From JAXDAY01 sp034679345 (GTDB lineage Bacteria; Eisenbacteria; RBG-16-71-46; CAIMUX01; VGJL01): a DNA stretch of 64,000 nucleotides. The stretch lies in contig JAXDAY010000037.1 of the NCBI GenBank assembly GCA_034679345.1, positions 56,983-120,982 of the forward strand. The letters are read 5' to 3'. Shown here in pieces: positions 42,953 to 50,914 of this stretch (position 1 is the first letter of the stretch; each line of letters opens with the position of its first letter). The translations under genes were made by a program, and so were the position numbers. Below the pieces are notes generated by a model. The model did not search any database, was not told where the DNA came from, and saw only the letters and a program-made list of their open reading frames with translations.

Positions 42953-44297
42953 GGAGAACGCCATGAGATGCCCTCGCATCGTCTTCCAGATGGCGTGCCT
43001 CGCCTGCGTACTTTCAGGGGATACTCGTGCCGAGGGAGATTGGCGGTCCCTCGGCCCGGGAGTCGGTTACGCGCCCGAGGCGTTCTTCGTTTCGGAGAAC
43101 GCGGTCTATGTGGGCCTCGTCGAGGAGGATTTGACCACCGGTCTCGGGCTCTTCCGATACCGTTTCGACACGGAGCAATGGGACCTCTTCGCGTGGGGCG
43201 GATTCCGCATCCTCGGGATCGCGGTTTGGGGAGAGGCCGACCGGAATATCCTCATCAGCCGGTACGGGGACCGTGGGAACGCTGATGTCCTGCGTTCCAC
43301 GGACGGCGGATCGAACTGGGTCACGACCTATCACCGAGACTACTGGGAGATCGTTGGTCTCACCCAGGCGCCCACAGACACGGCCCGCGTTCTCATGCAC
43401 CACCCGAAGATGTACTCGAGCGACGGAGGATGGTCCTGGAACGCTCCGGGGGGGAGCGTCCCATGGGGTGAAACGCGCGACATGACCTTCAATCCCTCGG
43501 ACGCGCAAGTCGCCTACTTCACGAGCGCCTCGGAGATCGAGGTCGACATGATCTGCAAGTCAACCGACGGTGGAGCGTACTGGCGCTACTCTCTCATCGA
43601 CGGCTGGGTCCACTCTGGGATCGAGGTTGAGCGGCAGCAGACGAATCGCGTCCTGTGCGGGACAACAGGCGATCTGGTGCATGTCTCGACCGATGCCGGA
43701 GAGACCTGGTCCATGCGGGATGCGCCGTTTCGCGCCTGGGTCCCCGATTGCCCTCCCTGGTCGACGCGCAGTCTCTTCGTGCTGGGGACGACGCTTGATG
43801 AGTCCTCCTACGACGTGTGGCGTACTGGGGACCTGGCCGAGTCGTGGCAGCCATGCGGCGAGGGTCTCCCAGCCGCTCCAGGCGAGCTCTGGATCTGGTC
43901 ACAGCTCTTCATCGAGTCGCATCCGACGCAGCCGATTCTCTATGCCGCTCTGAAGGGCGCGGGAGTCTGGATGTGGGATCTCTCTGCATCGGCGATCCTC
44001 TCACCCGAGGGCTCGACGACCCCGCGCATCGAGCTGCTCCTCTACCCCAATCCGGCGGCCGAGGGCTTCCGCTGCGCCGTTCGAATTCCGGAATCGGCCC
44101 CCGTGACTCTTGCTCTCCATGATGCCCGGGGACGGCTCGTTCAGAAGCTCCGAGAGGGTTTCCTCGTCGCTGGAGATCATGTGTTCACCTGGCGCGCCGG
44201 CCAGGGCACGGAACGCCGACTCGCGAACGGGACCTACTACGTGCGGCTTGACGCGGGGCCGGCCAGGGAAACGCGGAGCCTCGTCATTCTCAGGTGA
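42951..44297 (+). CDS. Secreted Asp-box propeller protein with FlgD-like C-terminal module
   Basis: A 448-residue protein. ATG 42951 has GGGGGAG at four bases; ATG 42963, four codons later, has GGAG at a similar distance and is equally possible. A short signal peptide follows (IVFQMACLACVLSGDTRA). Repeats with S-T-D-G-G-x-x-W (RSTDGGSNW, KSTDGGAYW, STDAGETW) show a sialidase-type propeller of the photosystem-assembly/BNR kind. The C-terminus is FlgD-Ig-like: YPNPAAEGFRCAVRIPES, VTLALHDARGRLVQKL, FTWRAGQG, NGTYYVRL. A G10 homopolymer lies 12-22 bases before the start. Confidence 0.85.
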   Translation: MENAMRCPRIVFQMACLACVLSGDTRAEGDWRSLGPGVGYAPEAFFVSENAVYVGLVEEDLTTGLGLFRYRFDTEQWDLFAWGGFRILGIAVWGEADRNILISRYGDRGNADVLRSTDGGSNWVTTYHRDYWEIVGLTQAPTDTARVLMHHPKMYSSDGGWSWNAPGGSVPWGETRDMTFNPSDAQVAYFTSASEIEVDMICKSTDGGAYWRYSLIDGWVHSGIEVERQQTNRVLCGTTGDLVHVSTDAGETWSMRDAPFRAWVPDCPPWSTRSLFVLGTTLDESSYDVWRTGDLAESWQPCGEGLPAAPGELWIWSQLFIESHPTQPILYAALKGAGVWMWDLSASAILSPEGSTTPRIELLLYPNPAAEGFRCAVRIPESAPVTLALHDARGRLVQKLREGFLVAGDHVFTWRAGQGTERRLANGTYYVRLDAGPARETRSLVILR

Positions 44298-44340
44298 GCC
44301 CAACGGCCCGACTCCGACCGGGAGGGCGATCGAGCGGAGA

Positions 44341-44368
44341 GAGGGCGGCCCCCTTGGGAGCCGCCCTC
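44341..44368. terminator. Hairpin between convergent genes
   Basis: GAGGGCGGC (44341-44349) pairs with GCCGCCCTC (44360-44368), nine base pairs with a 10-nt loop, between the FlgD-tailed gene and the TWG-YR-tailed gene. Confidence 0.6.
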
Positions 44369-44402
44369 AGCGATGGTGGCTCTGATCTCGTGGTGGAAGC
44401 GC

Positions 44403-45089
44403 CTAGCGGTAAAGCGCCTTCACCCGGCCCCAGGTGGCCGGCTCGGTGGGCGTCGAATCTTCATAGGTCAGAGTGAGATCGTCGATCATCGCGCGCGGCA
44501 TCGAGTATTCATCTCCGTAGGTCGCGTAGAGATGAAGCTGCGTGAATGCCGGGCCGCTCACGGAAAGCTGCGTGGCCGCAGGATTGTCGCGCGGTTCGAC
44601 GTCGCTGATGACGAAGGATGTTTCCGCGACGACCTGCCCGCCGGCAATCGCATCCAGGTGGAACTCGATTCCTCCCCAGACGCCGTTCTCGTAGTAGCCG
44701 AGGTCCAGAGTCGCCTCGACGACGGGCGCATCGAGATCCATCGTGACCGTCGAGAGAGGCCCGATCGTCAGATTGTCTCCCGGGACGTAGGCGATCCCAA
44801 AGGTGAGGGAGTTCACCGGGCTTCCGTAGCTTGGGAAATCGACATAGAAGAGCCCGGCGTTCTCGACGATGAACTCGTCATCGGGCTGCGGATCGAAGGT
44901 CGTCCCGTCCGGGAAGACACCGGATACGTTGTTCAGGTCGTGATACGTCACGCCCATGTGGGTGAGCGGATCGCCCTGGGATCCTTCGGTGAGATCCTCG
45001 TAGTCGATGACGATCGTTGTGGCCAGAACCGCCGGCGCCGACAGGAGAACGGCGACGATGGCGAGACCCGTGGCGAGTGAGAGCTTCAT
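44403..45089 (-). CDS. Secreted beta-sandwich protein with TWG-YR C-terminal tail
   Basis: A 228-residue protein. ATG 45089 is selected because GGGAGGAAG lies upstream and a signal peptide begins there (LATGLAIVAVLLSAPAVLA). The mature part resembles a choice-of-anchor or jelly-roll domain: IVIDYEDLTEGSQGDPL, NSLTFGIAYVPGDNLTIG, TQLHLYATYGDEYSMPRAMIDDLTL (a common Asp-containing final strand of such domains). It has no FlgD-like module. It ends in STPTEP-A and the tail TWGRVKALYR, immediately before the stop, like the proteins at 22646 and 25094. Function unknown. Confidence 0.85.
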   Translation of the reverse strand: MKLSLATGLAIVAVLLSAPAVLATTIVIDYEDLTEGSQGDPLTHMGVTYHDLNNVSGVFPDGTTFDPQPDDEFIVENAGLFYVDFPSYGSPVNSLTFGIAYVPGDNLTIGPLSTVTMDLDAPVVEATLDLGYYENGVWGGIEFHLDAIAGGQVVAETSFVISDVEPRDNPAATQLSVSGPAFTQLHLYATYGDEYSMPRAMIDDLTLTYEDSTPTEPATWGRVKALYR

Positions 45090-45362
45090 GAGACACTTCC
45101 TCCCTAGATCTTGAATGACTTGGCGCGGTTGTCGGGGACCTGACTCGGGAATCGCGCGGCTGGAGCACGCTGCGGCCCGGAATCGGGTGATGCCTCGAAG
45201 CGCGGGCGTCTGCCTCAAGGGCCAAAGGGCATCTGAAGAGGTTCCTTCATACGCCCATCGGAGGTCAAGAGCCTGTTTTCTCGAACTTTCTCAGCGTGTA
45301 CGATGCGTCGTTCGCCGGGAGGGCGGACTGATTCTGTTACTGGCCGGTCCTGGGAGGAACTC

Positions 45363-45839
45363 ATGCCGGAAGTCACGCTGGATGCGGTCGTCAACCAGAT
45401 CCTCGCGATTCTGCGAGAGGGGTTCGAGGGACCACCCGAGAAGTGGAGCTACTTCGTCGATGGCGGTCCGGATGCCGGATACTTGGGGACGCTAGGAAAG
45501 CTGACCTCGGTCGAGGTCTCGCGTCCGATCGGCGGGAGCACGATCGCCGCTCATGTCCATCACATGATCTTCTCGCTCGAGGCGGGATCCGCCTGGATCC
45601 GAGGAGATCACAGCCCGCGCAACTGGAGTGAGAGCTGGAAGATCGCGACCGTGGACGACAGGGAATGGCCGGAGCTCTGCGCCCGAATCCAGGCCGGCTA
45701 CATGGATCTCCGCAAGGCGATCGAGTCGCATGGCCGTACGGACGAGGATTCGATCGGCGGGGCGATCGGGGCGCTCGCCCATGCCGCTTATCATCTCGGG
45801 GCGATTCGCCAGAAGGTGATCATAGCGCGCCAGATGTGA
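45363..45839 (+). CDS. DinB-like (YfiT/bacillithiol transferase fold) protein
   Basis: A 158-residue four-helix-bundle protein starting at ATG 45363 after GGGAGGA. The metal-ligand histidines of the DinB superfamily are seen in TIAAHVHHMIF and in ALAHAAYHLGAIRQ, the last helix signature. Members are metal-dependent thiol-S-transferases or damage-inducible proteins; which one applies here is unknown. The 273 bases upstream hold no gene. The gene ends ~140 bases before the second M1 peptidase. Confidence 0.8.
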   Translation: MPEVTLDAVVNQILAILREGFEGPPEKWSYFVDGGPDAGYLGTLGKLTSVEVSRPIGGSTIAAHVHHMIFSLEAGSAWIRGDHSPRNWSESWKIATVDDREWPELCARIQAGYMDLRKAIESHGRTDEDSIGGAIGALAHAAYHLGAIRQKVIIARQM

Positions 45840-45905
45840 GGACCGAGGCGCGGGCCGAAGTGCGCGTGCGTCCCAGAGGGAGCGATTCGACCGCATCCGA
45901 TAGCC

Positions 45906-45911
45906 TATAAT
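45906..45911 (+). promoter_or_regulatory. Perfect -10 element upstream of the second M1 peptidase
   Basis: TATAAT lies 70 bases before ATG 45981. The -35 region is weak (TTCGAC is only 14 bases away). Confidence 0.45.
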
Positions 45912-45980
45912 CATCGAGTGACCGGCGGCTGGGAGACCTTGAGCTCTGCCGGTTCGCCCGCTGGCCGATGGAGTCGCTTC

Positions 45981-47969
45981 ATGTCGACGTCGTTTGGCCC
46001 CTCGATCCGGATCCAGTCTGTCGCGCTCGCCGCGATTCTCAGTCTCGCTCTGAGCATGGAGGCGGCCGCCGGGTCGGCCGGGCATCGGCTCGATCGGTGG
46101 AAGATCGACCGGGCGGCGGAGATCGCCCGCTCGGGCTCTCCGAACGAGGCCGCGCCCCCCATCCCTCCGACGAACTACGAGGCGGAGCACTACGAGATTC
46201 GCCTCGAGATCGATTTCGCCACCCAAACGATCGCAGGCGAGGTGGACATCACCGCGCGCTCCCTCTGGGCGCAGCTCACTCGGATCGACGTCGATCTGCG
46301 GCAGAACATGACCGTCGTCTCCGTCAAGCGGGGATCGATCCCGCTCTCCTTCACGCACGCTGACGACCGTGTGCGCATCGACCTCGACCGGGTCTTTGCC
46401 TACGGCGAGATTCTCACGATCACCATCGCCTACTCCGGGGCGCCGCTTCCCGAGGGATTCGGGTGTTTTCGCTTCGCCACGCACGCGGGTACGCCGGTCG
46501 CCTCGACCCTGAGCGAGCCGTGGTACGCGCGCAATTGGTGGCCGTGCAAGGAGGATCCCGCCGACAAGGCGACGGTAGGGCTCGAGGTCACTGTGCCGGT
46601 GGCGATGACCGCCGTCTCGAACGGCTCTCTCGAATCGAACGTGGCGCACGGACTGACGCGGACGCTCACCTGGCGCAGCGGCTACCCCATCGCGACTTAC
46701 CTGGTCTGTGTCGCCGCGACGAACTACGCGACATTCGAGGACATCTATGTCGGAGCCCTTGGCGATTCGATGCCGGTGGAGTTCTACGCCTATCCGGAGG
46801 ACCTTGCGGAGTGCCAGGCCGCGTGGGCGCAGGAGGTCGAGAAGCTCGAGTTCTTCCGCACGATTTTCGGCGAGTACCCCTTCCTGGGGGAGAAGTACGG
46901 GATCGTCGAGCAGATCCGCGGCGGGATCGAGCACCAGACGATCACGGGGTTGCCGCCCGACGGGCTGGGCGGATCCACGCTTCTTTCCCACGAGCTCTCC
47001 CACCAGTGGTGGGGGGACATGGTCACCTGCGCGACCTGGCACGACATCTGGTTGAACGAGGGTTTTGCCACCTTCTCGTCCGCCCTCTGGCTCGAGCACG
47101 AGACTCCGGGGGGCTACGCGCAGTTCATGAGCGAGGCGGAGGAGCGCGCGCGCTCCGAGGCCCCCGTCTACCGCACGCAGATCGATGACATCGGCGACAT
47201 CTTCAATGCCGCCGTCTACGAGCGGGCGGCGTGGGCGCTGCACATGCTGCGCGGGGTCGTGGGCGACTCTGTCTTCTATGGGGCTTTGCGCGACTACCGC
47301 GACGCATACGCCTATCGGAGCGCTACGACGGCCGACTACCAGGTGATCGTGGAGGAGCGCGCAGGCGTCTCACTCACGTGGTTCTTCGACGAATGGATCT
47401 ACGGCGTCGGCGAGCCTGACTATGAGTACTCCTGGCACGCGGTGCCACCCGACCGTCTTCTTCTCCACATCGATCAAGTCCAGGTGGGACAGATCTTCCG
47501 CATGCCGGTTCCCGTCTTGATCCACGGACTGGAGGGCTCCCACCGCTTCGTCCTCGACGATTCACTGCGATCTCAGACCTTCTTGCTCGATGTCGGTGAG
47601 GTCGTCACGGGAGTCGAGCTCGATCCCGACAACTGGATTCTGGACACGCACCGGGAGGCGCCGTTCCCGGCATCGGCGGAGGAGTCGATCGGCGGTGAAA
47701 GGGGAGCCGTCGGGCTGCGTGTCGCACCCTCGCCGGGGCGCGGTCCGATCCGAATCGCGTTGACCATGCCCCCGGGGCCCGATCGTCGCCTCCGTGTCGC
47801 GGTCCACGACGCGACCGGCCGCAGACTTGCAGTGCTGGCCGATCGAATCTTCGTCCCCGGCGAGCACGCGCTCGTCTGGGAGGGACCGCTCGCACGCGGC
47901 GTCTACTTCGTCCGCGCCGTTGGGCCGACCGGGGGCGTCGCTTCCTCGGCGCGCGTCGTCGTCGATTGA
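45981..47969 (+). CDS. Second secreted M1-family zinc aminopeptidase with FlgD-like C-terminal module
   Basis: A 662-residue protein. ATG 45981 follows GGAG at seven bases and opens a signal peptide (VALAAILSLALSMEAAAG); the longer GTG 45918 frame begins only seven bases after a -10-like TATAAT. The zinc site HELSH is at 337-341 with the third ligand in LNEGFATF. The GAMEN position reads GGIEH (RGGIEHQTITGLP), more degenerate than in the enzyme at 16215. The end is a shortened FlgD-like module: VAPSPGRGPIRIALTMPPG, LRVAVHDATGRRLAVL, LVWEGP, RGVYFVRA. Likely an extracellular peptidase. Confidence 0.9.
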   Translation: MSTSFGPSIRIQSVALAAILSLALSMEAAAGSAGHRLDRWKIDRAAEIARSGSPNEAAPPIPPTNYEAEHYEIRLEIDFATQTIAGEVDITARSLWAQLTRIDVDLRQNMTVVSVKRGSIPLSFTHADDRVRIDLDRVFAYGEILTITIAYSGAPLPEGFGCFRFATHAGTPVASTLSEPWYARNWWPCKEDPADKATVGLEVTVPVAMTAVSNGSLESNVAHGLTRTLTWRSGYPIATYLVCVAATNYATFEDIYVGALGDSMPVEFYAYPEDLAECQAAWAQEVEKLEFFRTIFGEYPFLGEKYGIVEQIRGGIEHQTITGLPPDGLGGSTLLSHELSHQWWGDMVTCATWHDIWLNEGFATFSSALWLEHETPGGYAQFMSEAEERARSEAPVYRTQIDDIGDIFNAAVYERAAWALHMLRGVVGDSVFYGALRDYRDAYAYRSATTADYQVIVEERAGVSLTWFFDEWIYGVGEPDYEYSWHAVPPDRLLLHIDQVQVGQIFRMPVPVLIHGLEGSHRFVLDDSLRSQTFLLDVGEVVTGVELDPDNWILDTHREAPFPASAEESIGGERGAVGLRVAPSPGRGPIRIALTMPPGPDRRLRVAVHDATGRRLAVLADRIFVPGEHALVWEGPLARGVYFVRAVGPTGGVASSARVVVD

Positions 47970-47995
47970 GGCTTGCAGTTCAGCCGTCCGGCGCC

Positions 47996-49054
47996 CTAAG
48001 GGCCGATCCGCACCAGTCGTACGACTGCGCCTCCCTGTGTCGTGACGAGCCTCGCGAAGTAGACGCCGGATCGGACGCGACCGCCGCGGTCGTCATGTCC
48101 GTCCCAGGACCAGACATTGAGGCCAGGGTGCGCGGCGATCACGATCGGTCCTCGCACCCGCCTCCCCGCCGGATCCAGGACCTCGAGGCGCACCTCCCCA
48201 TCGGCGCTGGCGGGGGAGAGATAGAGGTCGATCTCGGTTGACGAACGGAACGGATTGGGCGCCGCCGAAGCGATCATCGAGAGGGATGCGCTCTCGGAGC
48301 GCCGCTCGTCCGCGCCGGAGACGCCGCCCCGCAGGAGCGCGCCTTGGATGATTCCCTTGTCATCGGTGGTTTGCTGGAGGAAGACCAGCGCCCGGATGTG
48401 GGATAGGTTCCAGTCCGATGCCGTCGGGATCGAGACGCTGACTGACTCGACATCGCCTGGCAACGTCAGCGTGATCGGCTCATAGATGATCCCGCGCGCC
48501 ACACGGGGGAAGATCTCATTCCAGGCGAGGACGGAGTCCTCGACCACGCACATCGTCGCGTGGAGGTCGTGGAGAGGCGTCAACGCATCGAGGCGGAAGG
48601 CGGCTTCGATGTGGATCTCCGTCTCGTAGGCGAGGAATCGGCCCGTGATCTCGACGGGGCTCACGCCCCCCGTCTCGGCGAGTCGTTCCTCCACGAGAGT
48701 GCGCAGGGACTGGTAGCTCCCGACGCAATCATCGATTCCGATGTGCGTCCGGCTCCCGTCGACCCGCACATAGGGGTACTCGCTCAAGCCGTACCAGGCA
48801 GCCCGGACCCCCGCTTCGGGAAGATAGAGCGGGTCGTAATCGGCCCAATGCTCATCGAACCAGAACAGCCGATCCGTCCCGTATTCGGCCTCGAGCATCT
48901 CCAACCCGCACCGGGTCTGGTAGCAGGGTTGTCAGCCGAAATAGTCGGCGAAGTGCTCCAGGACGATGAGCTTCGGCACGCTGGCGGCCGCGACGCCCGC
49001 CGTCAGGACGAGGAGAAGAAGGATCGGCGCGGACCGCAATGCCCTGCGAAGCAT
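47996..49054 (-). CDS. Candidate selenoprotein: exported Omp28/thioredoxin-like protein with UxxC site
   Basis: Read from ATG 49054 (ribosome site AAAGGGG), the frame gives a signal peptide (ILLLLVLTAGVAAASVP), then VLEHFADYFG, one TGA codon at 48934-48932, then QPCYQT and a continuous, clearly coding frame to TAG 47996. The protein would be 352 residues with selenocysteine at 41. Omp28-like thioredoxin-fold proteins have E-x-F-T-x-x-x-C-x-x-C here, so TGA replaces the first Cys of CxxC. Further family features are DPLYLPEAGVRAAWYGLSEYPYVRVDG and a C-terminal FlgD-Ig-like module (APNPFRSSTEIDLY, WSWDGHDDRGGRV, GVYFARL). A hairpin directly after TGA fits a SECIS. If TGA is not recoded, translation ends after 40 residues; a nonsense mutation is the alternative. 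Confidence 0.7.
48902..48931 (-). promoter_or_regulatory. SECIS-like hairpin immediately downstream of in-frame TGA
   Basis: On the minus strand CAACCC starts right after the TGA and pairs with GGGTTG; after single-T bulges, GC pairs with GC and ACC with GGT. That makes 11 pairs closing the loop AGACCC. Bacterial SECIS elements lie inside the coding region just after UGA and usually have a G in the first two loop bases, as here. The loop is closer to the UGA (13 bases) than in E. coli fdhF. Confidence 0.5.
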
Positions 49055-49110
49055 GGGTCCCCCTTTCCGCCGGGCGGGGTGCCGGATAGACCCGGGACCG
49101 CGGCGGCGAG

Positions 49111-49116
49111 ATTATA
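49111..49116 (-). promoter_or_regulatory. Perfect -10 element for the candidate selenoprotein gene
   Basis: TATAAT on the minus strand lies ~57 bases upstream of ATG 49054. The -35 region is weak. Confidence 0.45.
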
Positions 49117-49173
49117 CCACGGCGGGCCGCGACCGGGTTAGCGCTTCAGCGGGGGATCGAGAACTCGAGAGTG

Positions 49174-50709
49174 TCAGTCCAACCGCACCAGCTTGACCGA
49201 CTCAATCCTCCCGGCAGCCTCCATGCGAAGGAAGTACGCGCCTGCCGGAAGCTGCCGCCCCGCGCGATCGCGACCGTCCCATGTCCATTCGCGGAGACCG
49301 GCCGCCTCGACCCGATCCGCAAGCCGCCTCAGGAGTCTCCCGTTCATGTCGAAGACGTCAAGCCTCACTCGGCCTGGCTCGAAGAGGACGACGCGGATTC
49401 GGGCGTTCGAAACGAACGGGTTCGGGCGAAGCTCCAGGAACACCCCCGGCCCTTGGGGGGATTCCCCGACGGCCATCGCCGGGGGGATCTCCACCCCGAT
49501 GACCGCATCGACCTCCGTCCCGCCTGCGATGGGAGCGAGCTCGGCTCGAACATAGATCCAGCCGTTCGTGTGGAGATCCAGACCCGGTCCAATGACCGGG
49601 CTCGCCGCGAAGTCCGTGAGAATCCATTCAGGGATCTCATCGCCGGTGGCATCGAGCGAATCCCCGAGCGACAGGACGCGCCGCGAGTCTCCCAGCTGCG
49701 GTCCTGATCCCAGGAAGAGATGCTCCTCGGCCGAGAAGCCCCAGATGTGGGCCACTTCGTCGTTGTTGTTGACGGATGCCGCCCGCAACGCCGCTCCGGC
49801 TCCGAGGGTGATCCCATCGAGGGTGTCCCCCTCCCGGAGGACGATCTCGCTGTTCCATGCAACAAACTCGTCGGTCTCGACCGCTCCGTCGGTGTCGCCC
49901 GTGAAGATATAGCTGCCGAAGTTGTTCACGGAGACGATATCGAACGTGGACCAGTTGTCTCCCTGCCCGGTCGGTTGCCCCTCCTGCGCGACGAAGCCTC
50001 CGTCGAGATACACGTGATTGCTCGCCGCGACATCCATGTCGAGCACTTGGATGTGATGCGCGCCGTTGTCGGAGAGCGAGTAGCTGAAGTTGCCCGCCGC
50101 GGTCGAGATGGTCTTGCCCTCGATCACATCGCCACCGCCCAGCACGCGCGCGATCGTGCCGGGATCAGTGGGATCGGAAGCTCTCAGGAGGTGGCGGTTC
50201 GTCGAGCTCCCGCCCGGCGTCGTCGCGGTTCCGCAGATCCAAAAGGCCGTGCCGTCGGGGAGCATCTGCGGGCGGCTGTTGAATGTGACGTAGAGCTCCG
50301 GGTCGGGCGGGAAGGCGTCGCCTTCGACCAGGAGGGGTCCGCCGTGAGTGAAGACCGCGTCTCCTCCGTCGACCGATGGGCTGTAGATGAAGCCGCCCGT
50401 GTCGCTCACACCCATCGTGCTCTCGCCTCCTGTCAGGACGAGAGGTAGAGCATCTCCGGAGAAGAAGATCGGTCCGCCGTCATACCAGATGAATCGCTCC
50501 GTGCTCTCGAGGGCGCCGACGAATCCGACCCGCCCGTTGCCATCGGTGAATGGAGATTGCACGCCCGAGACGATCGAGCTTCCCAGGGGATCCCCGACCT
50601 TGACGACAATCTCGATCGGGACCCTGCGCGCGGCCGCCTGCTGGCCCGCGGCGAGGAGCGAAAGGCAGGCCAGCGCTAGGAGCGCGATTCCCCTCTTCAG
50701 ATGACTCAT
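49174..50709 (-). CDS. Secreted repeat protein with FlgD-like C-terminal module, function unknown
   Basis: A 511-residue protein starting at ATG 50709 behind GGAAGGAGG. Residues 1-27 form a signal peptide (LLALACLSLLAAGQQAAA). The body carries repeats around G-(D/E)-x-L-P-x-x-x-T or V-(L/V)-x-x-G-D and F-x-x-x-D-x-G-x-x-x-F/Y-x-G, as in DUF7453-type secreted propellers (KVGDPLGSSIVSGVQSPFTD, REGDTLDGITLG, SLGDSLDATGDE). The C-terminus is FlgD-Ig-like: LRPNPFVSNARIRVVLFEPG, VRLDVFDMNGRLLRRL, WTWDGRDRAGRQL, GAYFLRM. No enzyme motif is visible. Confidence 0.83.
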   Translation of the reverse strand: MSHLKRGIALLALACLSLLAAGQQAAARRVPIEIVVKVGDPLGSSIVSGVQSPFTDGNGRVGFVGALESTERFIWYDGGPIFFSGDALPLVLTGGESTMGVSDTGGFIYSPSVDGGDAVFTHGGPLLVEGDAFPPDPELYVTFNSRPQMLPDGTAFWICGTATTPGGSSTNRHLLRASDPTDPGTIARVLGGGDVIEGKTISTAAGNFSYSLSDNGAHHIQVLDMDVAASNHVYLDGGFVAQEGQPTGQGDNWSTFDIVSVNNFGSYIFTGDTDGAVETDEFVAWNSEIVLREGDTLDGITLGAGAALRAASVNNNDEVAHIWGFSAEEHLFLGSGPQLGDSRRVLSLGDSLDATGDEIPEWILTDFAASPVIGPGLDLHTNGWIYVRAELAPIAGGTEVDAVIGVEIPPAMAVGESPQGPGVFLELRPNPFVSNARIRVVLFEPGRVRLDVFDMNGRLLRRLADRVEAAGLREWTWDGRDRAGRQLPAGAYFLRMEAAGRIESVKLVRLD

Positions 50710-50914
50710 GGCGTCCTCCTTCCGTCTCGCTGGTTGGGCCCGGGCGCACGCCGGACTCTTCGAGCGGGAGAGGAGCGTAACAGAAGGGGGGTCGGCGCGC
50801 CAGCCTTTGGGAGTATGCTGTTCGGTCGCTCGGAACCGAGCGGCGATCCGCGCCTTGGGGCGCGCGATCCGGAAACGGAGCCGGCCGCGGGCGCCCGGCC
50901 ATGGAGGACTGAAT

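Noticed and set aside
45492..47243. 583-codon minus-strand open frame across the DinB-like and M1 peptidase genes
   Set aside because: Antisense to clear protein families; the composition is low-complexity and there is no start signal.
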